DNA of 64,000 nt. Source: Opitutaceae bacterium. GTDB lineage: Bacteria; Verrucomicrobiota; Verrucomicrobiia; Opitutales; Opitutaceae. The stretch covers positions 1 to 64,000 of the forward strand of contig JAUSID010000217.1 of the NCBI GenBank assembly GCA_030648295.1, read 5' to 3'. A program made the translations under genes and the position numbers. Each line of letters begins with the position of its first letter. Within the stretch, counting starts at the first letter, position 1. The notes beneath the pieces were generated by a model, which was not told where the DNA came from, did not search any database, and worked only from the letters and a program-made list of their open reading frames with translations. Below are positions 30,516-38,617 of this stretch, piece after piece.

Positions 30516-31322
30516 TCACGCGAGCGGCCGGGTGCCCTTGCAATCGGGATATGCGGAGCAGCCCCAGAATTGCGAGCCGACGTGCGGTCCTTTGCGAGCG
30601 GTGCGGAACGCCATGGGCTTGGCGCAGAGCGGGCACACGGGAAGCGGTGATGGTTTTCGCTCTTCCGGGGCAGGCTGCGCATGCTTCTGCCGCTCGGCGA
30701 TCCGCGCTGCGGCCAGTTTCTCGCTGTATCCGCCTTCCTGGATGAAATCGCGCTCGAGGGCCGCGATCTGCTGGTCGAGCAGATAGTTGGCCTGGTGAAT
30801 CAGGCAGATGATGGTGTTGGCGACCACGGCGGAGTCTGGGTGGGTGAGCCAGCGCGCGTAGGCGGCGGTATTGGACTGATCGGACGGACCGGACCGATCG
30901 GATGGGTGGGCCTGCCCGATCCTGCGGACGGCCAGCGCCTCGGGATCATCCTTAGTCCACGCGTGCAGGCCGCGCTGGCGGAGGAAGTCTTCGTAATCGA
31001 GGAGTAGCTCGTCGAGGCTGGCGCGGGCAACGTTTACCAGCCGGAGCTCGGTCTGGCTCGAAGTGGCGGAAGCGCGGCTGCCCTCGGCGATATTCTGGCG
31101 GCCGCTGCGGGCGGCCTGCACCATCTGGTCCACGGTGCGCGAGCGCCGGTCGACGAACCGTTCGCAGAAGACGACCGTGGCGTCGTAGATGATCGTCGTG
31201 GTCTGGAAGCTCCGGAGCTCGCGATAACCGCCGCTGGGGCGGAGGCCCTTGGCAGGCACACGGCGGACGGATCGGTCGGATCCGACCGATCGCTGGGGTG
31301 CTGTATTTCCGGGATCACTCAT
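30516..31322 (-). CDS. Four-helix-bundle protein with C-terminal topoisomerase-type zinc finger, inside R-M operon
   Basis: 268 aa in two parts. The middle (about 45-185) resembles the four-helix family of small proteins related to the S23 rRNA-intervening-sequence protein (VDQMVQAARSGRQNIAEGSR near residues 64-83). The end (about 228-266) is a C4 zinc finger of the topoisomerase type: CPLCAKPM and FWGCSAYPDCKGTR. Proteins of this four-helix suffix layout are known from type I R-M loci but have no assigned role. The N-terminal and about residue 140 stretches with repeated SDRS are low-complexity and match GATCGGAC-type repeats. Start overlaps nothing: it is 2 bp after hsdR. Confidence 0.82.
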   Translation of the reverse strand: MSDPGNTAPQRSVGSDRSVRRVPAKGLRPSGGYRELRSFQTTTIIYDATVVFCERFVDRRSRTVDQMVQAARSGRQNIAEGSRASATSSQTELRLVNVARASLDELLLDYEDFLRQRGLHAWTKDDPEALAVRRIGQAHPSDRSGPSDQSNTAAYARWLTHPDSAVVANTIICLIHQANYLLDQQIAALERDFIQEGGYSEKLAAARIAERQKHAQPAPEERKPSPLPVCPLCAKPMAFRTARKGPHVGSQFWGCSAYPDCKGTRPLA

Positions 31323-31324
31323 GC

Positions 31325-33679
31325 TCAGGCGTAGAGCTGCGTTTCGAGTTCGCGCACGGCGGTGGCATAGCCTTCCGCGCCACCGAACGCCTTCACCAGC
31401 TGGATTGGCGTGCCCATCGCGGCGAAGGGATCGAGCTGAAGCACCTTGGGCGACTCGAGATCGGCGAGGCCGCTGTCGGCGTATTTCTTGAGCAAGGCCA
31501 GCAGGACATCGCGCGCCTCCGGACCATACTTCGTGAAGTAATTTCGCTTCCTCACGTTTTCCGCCCGCTCGCGGCGGGTGAGTGGCGGCTGATCGAAGGC
31601 GACGTGCGCCACCAAGTCGAACGGGTCGTAGTCGCGGCCGACCTCATCGGCGAGCGCGTCGAGGAAAATGCCGCGCGTCTGAAGTTCGGCGACAACGGCG
31701 GCCTTCTGCTCGGCCTTGGACCACGATTTAAGAAACGTATCGAGCGACGCGTATTCCTTGCGGATGCGTTTGCGCGTGTAATCGCGGAGCGACTCGGTGA
31801 CGAGCTTGCCGCCTTCGTCGTAATACTGGACCTGCTCCGCAATCACGGTGACAGGCACGGAATCGACGACGAATTTCTGACGGCGGTCGCCGGGACCGGG
31901 TCCGTCGGGTCCGTCGACGATTACATCGTCATGGGGCGGACCTTCCTCGACGGTGGGCGGCGGATCGATCTCATCGGGCGGCACGGGCGGTTCGTCGCCC
32001 TTCGGCTCGTAGATCACGACCGGATCGCCGTCGAAATCGGGCCGGGCAAACAGCTCGGTGACTTTCCGGAAATCCATGATCGTGAAGTAGAGCTTGCCGA
32101 AATCCTCCCGCAGCCGCGTGCCGCGGCCGATGATCTGCTTGAACTCGGCCACCGATTGCAGGTTTTGATCGATGACGATCAACTTGCACGTCTGCGCATC
32201 GACGCCGGTCGTGAGCAGCTTCGAGGTCGTGGCAATCACCGGGTGGCGGACCTCGGGGTTGATGAAGTTGTCGAGCTCGGCCTTGCCCTCGGGCTCGTCG
32301 CCGGTGATCCGCATCACGTAGCGGTGATTCTGCGCGACCAGATCGGCGTTCTCGTTGGCGAGCGCCTGGCGCATCCGCTCCGCGTGCTCGATGTCCTCGC
32401 AGAAGACGATCGTCTTCGCGAAACGATCGCCGCTGAGCTTGAGGAACTCCGTGATCTTCCTCGCCACGAGATCCGTGCGCCGGGTGAGGACGAGTTCACG
32501 GTCGAAGTCTTTCTGATTATAGATGCGATCGGCGATGACGGTACCGTGCTTGTCGACCTGGCCGGTCGTCGGCCGCCAACCGGTGAGATCCTTGTCGAGA
32601 TGGATCCGGACGACCTTGTAGGGCGCGAGAAAGCCATCCTCGATGCCCTGCTTCAGCGAGTAGGTGTAGATCGGCTCGCCGAAATAGGTGATGTTCGAAA
32701 CCTCCTTCGTTTCCTTCGGCGTGGCGGTGAGGCCGATGTGCGTCGCCGAGGTGAAGTAGTCGAGAATCCGGTGCCAGTTGGAATCGTCGGCCGCGGAGCC
32801 GCGGTGACATTCGTCGATGACGATGAGGTCGAAAAAGTCGGGCGAGAACTGCTTGAAGATGTCGTCGGCGTCCTCGACGCCGGAGACGGCCTGGTAGAGC
32901 GCGAGGTAGATCTCGTAGGATTTGTCGACCTTGCGGTTGGTGATCTTCGTCATCGCGCCGCCGAACGGCTTGAAGTCGTTCACGCGTGTCTGGTCGACGA
33001 GGATGTTGCGGTCGGCGAGGAAGAGGATCCGTTTTTTGAGACCGGCTTTCCAGAGCCGCCAGATGATCTGAAAGGCCACGTACGTCTTGCCCGTGCCGGT
33101 CGCCATCACGAGGAGGAGCCGATCCTGGCCGCGGGCGACCGCCTCGACGGCGCGATTGACGGCAATCTGTTGATAGTAGCGCGGGCGTTTGGCCGTGCCG
33201 TCGTCGTGAAACGGTTGCGCCACCGCGGCGAGCCGCGCGGTGGGGATATCCTTCGCGTCGGTGTAGCAGGCCCAGAGGTGAACCGGAGAAGGAAACGCGT
33301 TCAGCGAAATCGCCTCTTCAATCTGCCCTTCGGTGAGCGTTCGGTCGTGGAAGAGAAATCCGTCGCCGTTGGACGAGAAGGCGAACGGGATTTGCAGCGT
33401 CTCGGCGTAAGCCAGTGCCTGCTGCATGCCGGCACCGACGGTGTGGTTGTTGTCCTTCGCCTCGATGATGGCGAGCGCGACGCCGGATTGGTGGTAGAGA
33501 ATGTAATCGGCGCGTTTGGATTCGCCGCGAGTGGTCATCTTTCCGCGGACAATCACGCGGCCCTTGGTGAAATAGACTTCCTCGCGAATGTGAGTTTGCA
33601 CATCCCATCCGGCGGCCACGAGAGCCGGAGTGATGAACTTGGTGCAAATATCCCGCTCGCTCAGCGCCTTTTTGTTCAT
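31325..33679 (-). CDS. hsdR: Type I restriction enzyme R subunit
   Basis: Motor and nuclease subunit, 784 aa. N-terminal PD-(D/E)xK-like nuclease region (ADYILYHQ then IIEAKDN), then an SF2 helicase with Walker A MATGTGKTYVAF, Walker B DECHRGS and SAT-like TATPKE, and a C-terminal domain of the EcoEI type (near 680-780). It translocates DNA and cuts unmethylated invaders. First gene of the operon; the about 260 bp upstream (33680-33940) must hold its promoter. Confidence 0.95.
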   Translation of the reverse strand: MNKKALSERDICTKFITPALVAAGWDVQTHIREEVYFTKGRVIVRGKMTTRGESKRADYILYHQSGVALAIIEAKDNNHTVGAGMQQALAYAETLQIPFAFSSNGDGFLFHDRTLTEGQIEEAISLNAFPSPVHLWACYTDAKDIPTARLAAVAQPFHDDGTAKRPRYYQQIAVNRAVEAVARGQDRLLLVMATGTGKTYVAFQIIWRLWKAGLKKRILFLADRNILVDQTRVNDFKPFGGAMTKITNRKVDKSYEIYLALYQAVSGVEDADDIFKQFSPDFFDLIVIDECHRGSAADDSNWHRILDYFTSATHIGLTATPKETKEVSNITYFGEPIYTYSLKQGIEDGFLAPYKVVRIHLDKDLTGWRPTTGQVDKHGTVIADRIYNQKDFDRELVLTRRTDLVARKITEFLKLSGDRFAKTIVFCEDIEHAERMRQALANENADLVAQNHRYVMRITGDEPEGKAELDNFINPEVRHPVIATTSKLLTTGVDAQTCKLIVIDQNLQSVAEFKQIIGRGTRLREDFGKLYFTIMDFRKVTELFARPDFDGDPVVIYEPKGDEPPVPPDEIDPPPTVEEGPPHDDVIVDGPDGPGPGDRRQKFVVDSVPVTVIAEQVQYYDEGGKLVTESLRDYTRKRIRKEYASLDTFLKSWSKAEQKAAVVAELQTRGIFLDALADEVGRDYDPFDLVAHVAFDQPPLTRRERAENVRKRNYFTKYGPEARDVLLALLKKYADSGLADLESPKVLQLDPFAAMGTPIQLVKAFGGAEGYATAVRELETQLYA

Positions 33680-34015
33680 GCGGCGACGGCGGGATCAGCC
33701 AGCGGATCAATGCCAACGACGAGTTGGATGGGCGAGTTGGCAGAAGTGTTCGAGGCGCAGGGGCGGGCCATTGGGGCAGGGCGGAAGGGAGGACGAAGTG
33801 AAAGTGAAAGGGGACGAAGCGTGCGGACGTGCGGTAGCGCGGAAGCGAGCGGGCTGGAGGAAATGCCGCGTCTGGATACGCGGTGGCGTCAGTTCAAACC
33901 GGATGCGCGGGGGTGGGAAGGGTTAAAACTACCGGAAATCCGGTAGAACGGGGGCCGCGCATGGAAACCCGATGAGGGAGTGCACGAGCGGGGCAATCGG
34001 CAATGCGAGTTTACA

Positions 34016-34414
34016 ACATCCGCCGAGGAGACGGCCGCAGCCGCACGCGCGACGACAGGTGATGAGCGCGAGAGCACCGCAGGCGGCCGAGAGAGGACCG
34101 CAGATCACCGCGAGAGGACCGCAGGCGCCCGCGAGAGGACAACCGATCGCCGCGAGAGCACCGCAGATGCCCGCGAGAGCACAGCAGATGCCGAAAAGAA
34201 GGTCGCAGATGTCAGAAAGAGCACAGCAGATCCCGAATAGAAGACGGCAGATCACCGCGTGAGCACTGCAGATCTGCTCGTGAGAGCAGCAGATGCCGAA
34301 AAGAAGACGGCAGATCGCCGCGTGAGCACAGCAGGTCCCGAAAAGACGACTGCGGATCACCGCGAGAGCGCAGCAGATCGCCACGTGAAGACAGCAGATG
34401 GGCTTGTGACGACA
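34016..34414 (+). repeat. Array of about nineteen 21-bp tandem repeats
   Basis: Sixteen units of exactly 21 bp run without any length change from 34079 to 34414, and three weaker units precede them. The consensus is close to GCAGATCGCCGCGAGAGCAC plus one base. Because 21 bp is seven codons, every frame gives heptads: on the plus strand from a GTG at 33980 the units read TADxRES-like, broken only by a TAG at 34238-34240 where other units have AAG. On the minus strand a frame of 151 codons (34384-33929) crosses the whole array unbroken with Cys- and Leu-rich heptads. Confidence 0.9.
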
Positions 34415-34576
34415 TCAGGATAGCGCGATACACCAACAGGATCTAGCGGACGCAGAGTCAGGGATTGAGGGCGACAGAGTGAAAGTGATGGTGGGAATGG
34501 TCGAAGCCCGCGGCTGAGTTATGGGATGCGAGTTATTGGTTATGGGGATGGAAGGCAGGCATCCGCCTCTATCGGC

Positions 34577-34660
34577 TCTTCGCGGCTTCGCGGCTTCGCG
34601 TGAGCAAGGATTGGGTCTGACAAGGCAGGGCTCACGCGAAGGCGCGAGGACGCGAAGGGG
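34577..34660. repeat. Palindromic repeat, GCGGCTTCGCGTGAG family, copy 3
   Basis: CTTCGCGGCTTCGCGTGAG faces CTCACGCGAAGGCGCGAGG. Its centre is inverted with respect to copies 1 and 2, so it sits in the opposite orientation. Confidence 0.75.
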
Positions 34661-34776
34661 ATGATGGGCTTCTCGGCTAGCGTGGCAGTGCGTTCCAACC
34701 GGTGATCCGATTCGATCTGCGGCTGGGAAGCCGCAGCCACTTCAGACGCGGTCGTGACGTCGGATTGGGGCACGCG

Positions 34777-34822
34777 GCGTCTGCCGGTTCGACAAGCTCA
34801 CGGTCCCCGACAAGCAGACGCC
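34777..34822 (+). repeat. GGCGTCTGCCG element, copy 1
   Basis: GGCGTCTGCCG and GCAGACGCC ends enclose TTCGACAAGCTCACGG. The reverse complement of 48293-48338 matches it with few changes, and the match extends a few bases downstream (CTGCA). The core TTCGGCAGGCTCA also appears inside the FabZ-like gene. Confidence 0.8.
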
Positions 34823-34943
34823 CTGCAGTGTGGGTCCCTTGGTCCTTTAGTCCCTTAGACCCTTAGTCCGCACGGCGGCGCGTCGCGCCGCCGCGCTCGC
34901 GCTTGCGCTCGACGCCGGCGGCCCTACACAGTCCGCCCTTTGC

Positions 34944-36389
34944 ATGGCTTACGACTGGCTCAAAGGTGTCGCCGACGAGTATGACGTCATCGTCATCGGC
35001 AGCGGGTTGGGCGGGCTGACCGGGGCAAACGTGCTCGCGAAGGCCGGCCACCGCGTGCTGCTGCTCGAACACCATTATCAATACGGCGGGCTGGCGACGT
35101 GGTTCACGCGCAAGGGCGGGCACATCTTCGACATCTCGCTCCACGGATTCCCGATCGGGATGATCAAGTCGTGCCGCAAATACTGGACCCGGGAAATCGC
35201 CGACTCGATCGTCCAGCTGAAGGACATCCGGTTCGTGAACCCGCAGATGGACGTCTGGACGACGTTCACGCGCGAGGACTACACGCGCGTTCTCGTCGAG
35301 CAATTCGCGCTTGAGCGCACGCACGTGGAGAAGTTCTACGAGTATCTGCGCGGGATGAATTTTTACGACCACAACACCGAGACGACAGGCGAGATGCTCG
35401 AGCGGTTCTTCCCGGGCCGCGACGATGTGAAGCGGCTGCTGATGGAGCCGATCGCGTATGCCAACGGCTCCACGCTCGACGATCCCGCGATCACCTACGG
35501 CATCGTGTTCTCGAACTTCATGGGCGCGGGCGTGTTCACGTTTCGCGGCGGCTCGGATTTGCTCATCGGCAAGATGGTGGCGGAGCTCCAGCGCAACGGC
35601 GTCGAGCTGCGCAAGAAGGTGCTCGTCGAAAAGGTGCTGGTGGAGGAGCGCGACGGCCGGAAGGAGGCATGCGGAATCGTGGCGAAGAGCGGCCGCGTCG
35701 TCCGGGCCAGGGCCGTGCTGTCGAACGCGAACATCCACAACACGGTCTTCCGGCTCGCCGGAGAGGAGAACTTTCCGGCCGACTATGTCGCGGCGGCGCG
35801 CGCGGTGCGGATCAACTCGAGTTCGTGCCAGGTGTATCTTGGCATCCGGAAGGGCGAGAGCATCCCGCACATCGGCGACCTGGTGTTCACGTCGGAAAAC
35901 CCGAAGTTCAACAGCCGCGAGCTGACCGATTTCCACACCACAAGCCGGACGTTCTCGGTGTATTATCCGGACACGCGGCCGGGCTCGGACCGCTACACCG
36001 TCGTCGTGTCACTGAATGGCCAATACGGCGACTGGGCGGCGCTGTCGGAGGAGGAGTACGAGCGGGAAAAGGACCGGCTCGTCGAGGAGTCGATCACCGC
36101 GCTGGAGAAATACATCCCGGACGTGCGGGCGAAAATCGACTGGAAGGAAGCGGCGACACCGCGGACAATCGAGCGGTACACGACGCATGCGAGCGGGACG
36201 TCGTTCGGCACGAAGTTCGAGGGCCTCAAGGTGTCGATGGATCTGCCCGAGAAACTGCCCGGGTTGTACCATGCCGGCTCGGTGGGGATCATCATGTCCG
36301 GCTGGCTGGGCACGATTAACTATGGCGTGATCGTGGCGCACAAGATCGACAAAGCCTTGTTCGACGCGGCGAAAACGGCAGGGGGCTGA
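34944..36389 (+). CDS. CrtI-type FAD-dependent oxidoreductase, lipid cluster copy 2
   Basis: Second phytoene-desaturase-like enzyme, 481 aa. FAD-binding motif [18 protein letters not shown] near residues 15-32 and [12 protein letters not shown] near 42-53; the end has the flavin contact [17 protein letters not shown]. It is only distantly similar to copy 1. It precedes a FabZ-like dehydratase, a FabI-like reductase, OleA and OleB on the same strand, which argues for a role on an acyl chain. It may work as desaturase or isomerase; sequence alone does not say which. Confidence 0.82.
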   Translation: MAYDWLKGVADEYDVIVIGSGLGGLTGANVLAKAGHRVLLLEHHYQYGGLATWFTRKGGHIFDISLHGFPIGMIKSCRKYWTREIADSIVQLKDIRFVNPQMDVWTTFTREDYTRVLVEQFALERTHVEKFYEYLRGMNFYDHNTETTGEMLERFFPGRDDVKRLLMEPIAYANGSTLDDPAITYGIVFSNFMGAGVFTFRGGSDLLIGKMVAELQRNGVELRKKVLVEKVLVEERDGRKEACGIVAKSGRVVRARAVLSNANIHNTVFRLAGEENFPADYVAAARAVRINSSSCQVYLGIRKGESIPHIGDLVFTSENPKFNSRELTDFHTTSRTFSVYYPDTRPGSDRYTVVVSLNGQYGDWAALSEEEYEREKDRLVEESITALEKYIPDVRAKIDWKEAATPRTIERYTTHASGTSFGTKFEGLKVSMDLPEKLPGLYHAGSVGIIMSGWLGTINYGVIVAHKIDKALFDAAKTAGG

Positions 36390-36575
36390 AGGGCTGAGGG
36401 GCGGAGGGGCGGAGGGACGGAGGGGCGGGGCATTTGTAGGAGCGCGCTTGCGCGCGATTTAACGGTGAACCGTGCCGCCGACGTGGGGAGGCGCAGCCGT
36501 TCGGTCGATACGACATCGGGCGCGAATGCTTTTTCTACTCGCTACCCGCTTCCCGCTACCCGCTACTTTTGCGCC

Positions 36576-37052
36576 ATGTCTGCCGTCACCGATCTCATTC
36601 CCCACCGTCCGCCGTTTCTGTTCGTGGACGAAATCGTCAGTCAGACGCCGGACGGACTCGTTGCCAAACGAACGTGGCGCGCGGACGAGGATTTCTACAA
36701 AGGGCATTATCCCGGCGCGCCGATCACGCCGGGCGTACTGCTGTGCGAGGCCGTCTTCCAGGCCGCCGCGTGCTATATGGCGCTGAAGGCGCGCGCGGCC
36801 CATTCGGCAGGCTCAGGGCAGGCCGGCGCCAAGCCGGGCGAGGGCGTGCCGTTGATTGCCAAGATCAGCGACGTGCGGTTTCGGAATCCGGTGTATCCGG
36901 GTGACACCGTCCTGCTCGAGGTGAAAGAGAAGGACGCGATGGGAGGATTCACGATGCTCAGTGGCTCAATCAAGAAGGCCGACGGGACACGCGTGATGAA
37001 CGTGGATTTCTCGGTCGCGTGGAGAACGCCGGGTGGCGCGCCGGGCGCCTAG
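36576..37052 (+). CDS. 3-hydroxyacyl-ACP dehydratase, FabZ-like, with in-frame repeat insertion
   Basis: Hot-dog fold dehydratase, 158 aa. The catalytic histidine is in GHYPGAPITPG (His44) and the glutamate in LLCEAVFQAA (Glu58), spaced as in FabZ. Between the central helix and the VPLIAKISDVRF strand, residues about 72-88 (AHSAGSGQAGAKPG) are extra; their DNA holds TTCGGCAGGCTCAGGGCAGG, the core of the dispersed repeat at 34777. I start it at the ATG at 36576. Within the lipid cluster it would dehydrate 3-hydroxyacyl-ACP to the enoyl form. Confidence 0.85.
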   Translation: MSAVTDLIPHRPPFLFVDEIVSQTPDGLVAKRTWRADEDFYKGHYPGAPITPGVLLCEAVFQAAACYMALKARAAHSAGSGQAGAKPGEGVPLIAKISDVRFRNPVYPGDTVLLEVKEKDAMGGFTMLSGSIKKADGTRVMNVDFSVAWRTPGGAPGA

Positions 37053-37106
37053 TGCGGCGCGGGGGAACGGGAGTAATACTTGTCGCCATCTTGCGCGCCG
37101 CGGAGA

Positions 37107-37133
37107 AGGGGTTTTCGCTGCTGCGAAAACCCA
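37107..37133. repeat. GGTTTTCGC hairpin, copy 1
   Basis: GGGGTTTTCGCTGCTGCGAAAACCC: ten-bp perfect stem. Copies follow at 37456-37481 and 39642-39665. Confidence 0.8.
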
Positions 37134-37455
37134 GGGTGAGTATGATTTTAAGACGCAGCCCTCGCGCCATTGGGATGAGAGCAGGTTGCCGCTCCGTCGG
37201 CTCGCTGGTGCTCGCCGCTACGAGAGGGGAATCGTCATGTCCTTCGTGGCTACGAGCGTGAGCGACCGTGCAAAAACTCATCAAAACCACCCCTGCGTGC
37301 AGGCGATTGGTGTGGGCGGTCGCGCCGCGAATCGCCCGCAAGCGGGCTCCTACAATCGGCCCACGAAAAGTTCATTGGCGCGACCACCCCACGGCTCGGC
37401 GTTGGTCTTCCGTCTCAGAATGACAGGCTTTTCACAGTGTCGCGTGAGCGAGTGG

Positions 37456-37481
37456 AGGGTTTTCGCTGCAGCGAAAACCCC
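37456..37481. repeat. GGTTTTCGC hairpin, copy 2
   Basis: GAGGGTTTTCGCTGC then GCAGCGAAAACCCC, fully self-complementary in its core, 38 bp before the FabI-like start. Confidence 0.8.
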
Positions 37482-37518
37482 TTGACGAGGGGTGCAGGAT
37501 ATCGCGCGCTAGCTCGAC

Positions 37519-38496
37519 ATGGCTGATTTCCTCCAGCTCAGCGGGAAGACCTTCCTGGTATTCGGCGTGGCCAACCGGAAGAGTGTCGGCTGGTTCGTGG
37601 GAAAATCACTGGAGGGGCAGGGCGCACGCGTCCTCTACAGCGTGCGCTCCGAAGTCCGGCGGAAATCACTCGAGCCGCAGCTCGGCGCAAAGAACATCTT
37701 TGTGTGCGACGTCGAGCATGAGGGCGCGGTGGAGCGGCTCGCCGCCGAGATCGCCGCCGCGGGGCACGCACCGCTGCAAGGCATCGTGCACTCGATCGCG
37801 TTTGCGAACTACAGCGAGGGGCCGAAGCCATTTCACGAGACCCGGCGCCAGGATTTCCTCCAGTCGACGGCGGTGTCGGCGTTTTCCGTCGTGGAAATCG
37901 CGCGGGCGTTCAAGCCGCACCTCGCGCCCAACGCGTCCGTGGTCACCATTGGGATCTCGTCGCTGCTGGTGACGCCCGACAACTACGGCTACATGGGCCC
38001 GATCAAGGCTGCGCTCGAGTCGGCGATCCGGTTTCTCGCGAAATCGTTCAGCGCCGACACCGAGGTGCGGTTCAATGCCATCGGCGCGGGACCGTTGAAG
38101 ACCAGCGCATCGGCGGGGATCCCTGGCTACATCGAGAGTTATTTGTTCGCGGAGAAGTTGACGTTCCGGAAACGAAACGTGCAGACGCAGGAAGTGGCCA
38201 ACGCGGTTTTGTTCCTGCTCAGCGACCGCAGCAGCGGTATCAACGGAGCGACGCTGGTGGTCGATGCGGGTCTCGGTTCGAACTATTTCGATCAGGAAAT
38301 CATCCGTCTTTCCATGCGTCCGCCTGTGCCGCCTGCGTCGGCGGCGTCGGCGGCGAAGATGTCAGGTGTCAGACGTCAGAGGTCAGAGGCCGCTGTGGCG
38401 GAAGATCCAAGCTCGCAAGCTCCAAGCTCCGCCGGCCGATCAGGAGACAGGGGACAGGAGACAGGGGACAGCGCGGAATATCCAAGCTCCAAATGA
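37519..38496 (+). CDS. fabI: Enoyl-ACP reductase, FabI-like, with repeat-derived C-terminal tail
   Basis: SDR-type enoyl-ACP reductase. NAD contact region GVANRKSVGWFVGKSL near residues 16-31, and the catalytic pair in YGYMGPIK (Tyr and Lys six residues apart). The domain ends near residue 255 (VVDAGLGSNYFDQ); the remaining about 65 residues are low-complexity (SSQAPSSAGRSGDRGQETG) and are encoded by intergenic-type repeats, so a natural stop has been lost. It would saturate enoyl-ACP in fatty-acid synthesis. It may be the housekeeping enzyme or a special one for the cluster. OleA follows 121 bp later. Confidence 0.9.
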   Translation: MADFLQLSGKTFLVFGVANRKSVGWFVGKSLEGQGARVLYSVRSEVRRKSLEPQLGAKNIFVCDVEHEGAVERLAAEIAAAGHAPLQGIVHSIAFANYSEGPKPFHETRRQDFLQSTAVSAFSVVEIARAFKPHLAPNASVVTIGISSLLVTPDNYGYMGPIKAALESAIRFLAKSFSADTEVRFNAIGAGPLKTSASAGIPGYIESYLFAEKLTFRKRNVQTQEVANAVLFLLSDRSSGINGATLVVDAGLGSNYFDQEIIRLSMRPPVPPASAASAAKMSGVRRQRSEAAVAEDPSSQAPSSAGRSGDRGQETGDSAEYPSSK

Positions 38497-38617
38497 AGGC
38501 GGCGCCCTCGCATGTTGTTTATTGGCGATTGAAGGCTCTCTGGAGCTTGGAGCTTGGAGGCTTGGAGCTTCGACTACGTCGGTTGGGGCTTCGTTTACGG
38601 CGCCCGGAACCTCGCGG

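Larger units (their letters stand above)
33680..34943. other. Long intergenic region with the 21-bp repeat array and palindromes
   Basis: No supported gene between hsdR and the second CrtI-type gene. It contains, in order, a promoter-side stretch for hsdR, the 21-bp array (34016-34414), a GCGGCTTCGCGTGAG palindrome (34577-34660), the CGTCTGCCGTTCG element (34777-34822) and GGTCCCTTGGTCC/TTAGTCC-type short repeats (34829-34868). Confidence 0.75.
37053..37518. other. Intergenic region between FabZ-like and FabI-like genes
   Basis: No gene seen in 466 bp. It contains two GGTTTTCGC/GCGAAAACC hairpins (37107-37133 and 37456-37481), a half copy of the CATTCTGAG element (37414-37424) and a TTCGTGGCTACGAGCGTGA module (37243-37261) that also occurs inverted near 125-143. 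Confidence 0.75.

Noticed and set aside
31298-33946. 882-codon plus-strand frame over hsdR
   Set aside because: It is the antisense of hsdR; the minus strand has clear helicase and nuclease motifs, while the plus frame has no family resemblance.
33929-34384. 151-codon minus-strand frame over the 21-bp array as a firm gene
   Set aside because: It is open and heptad-structured, but so are other frames because the unit is 21 bp; with no start signal or relative, I keep it under the repeat.
34016-34414. CRISPR array
   Set aside because: Units are contiguous 21-bp repeats without unique spacers and no cas genes are near.
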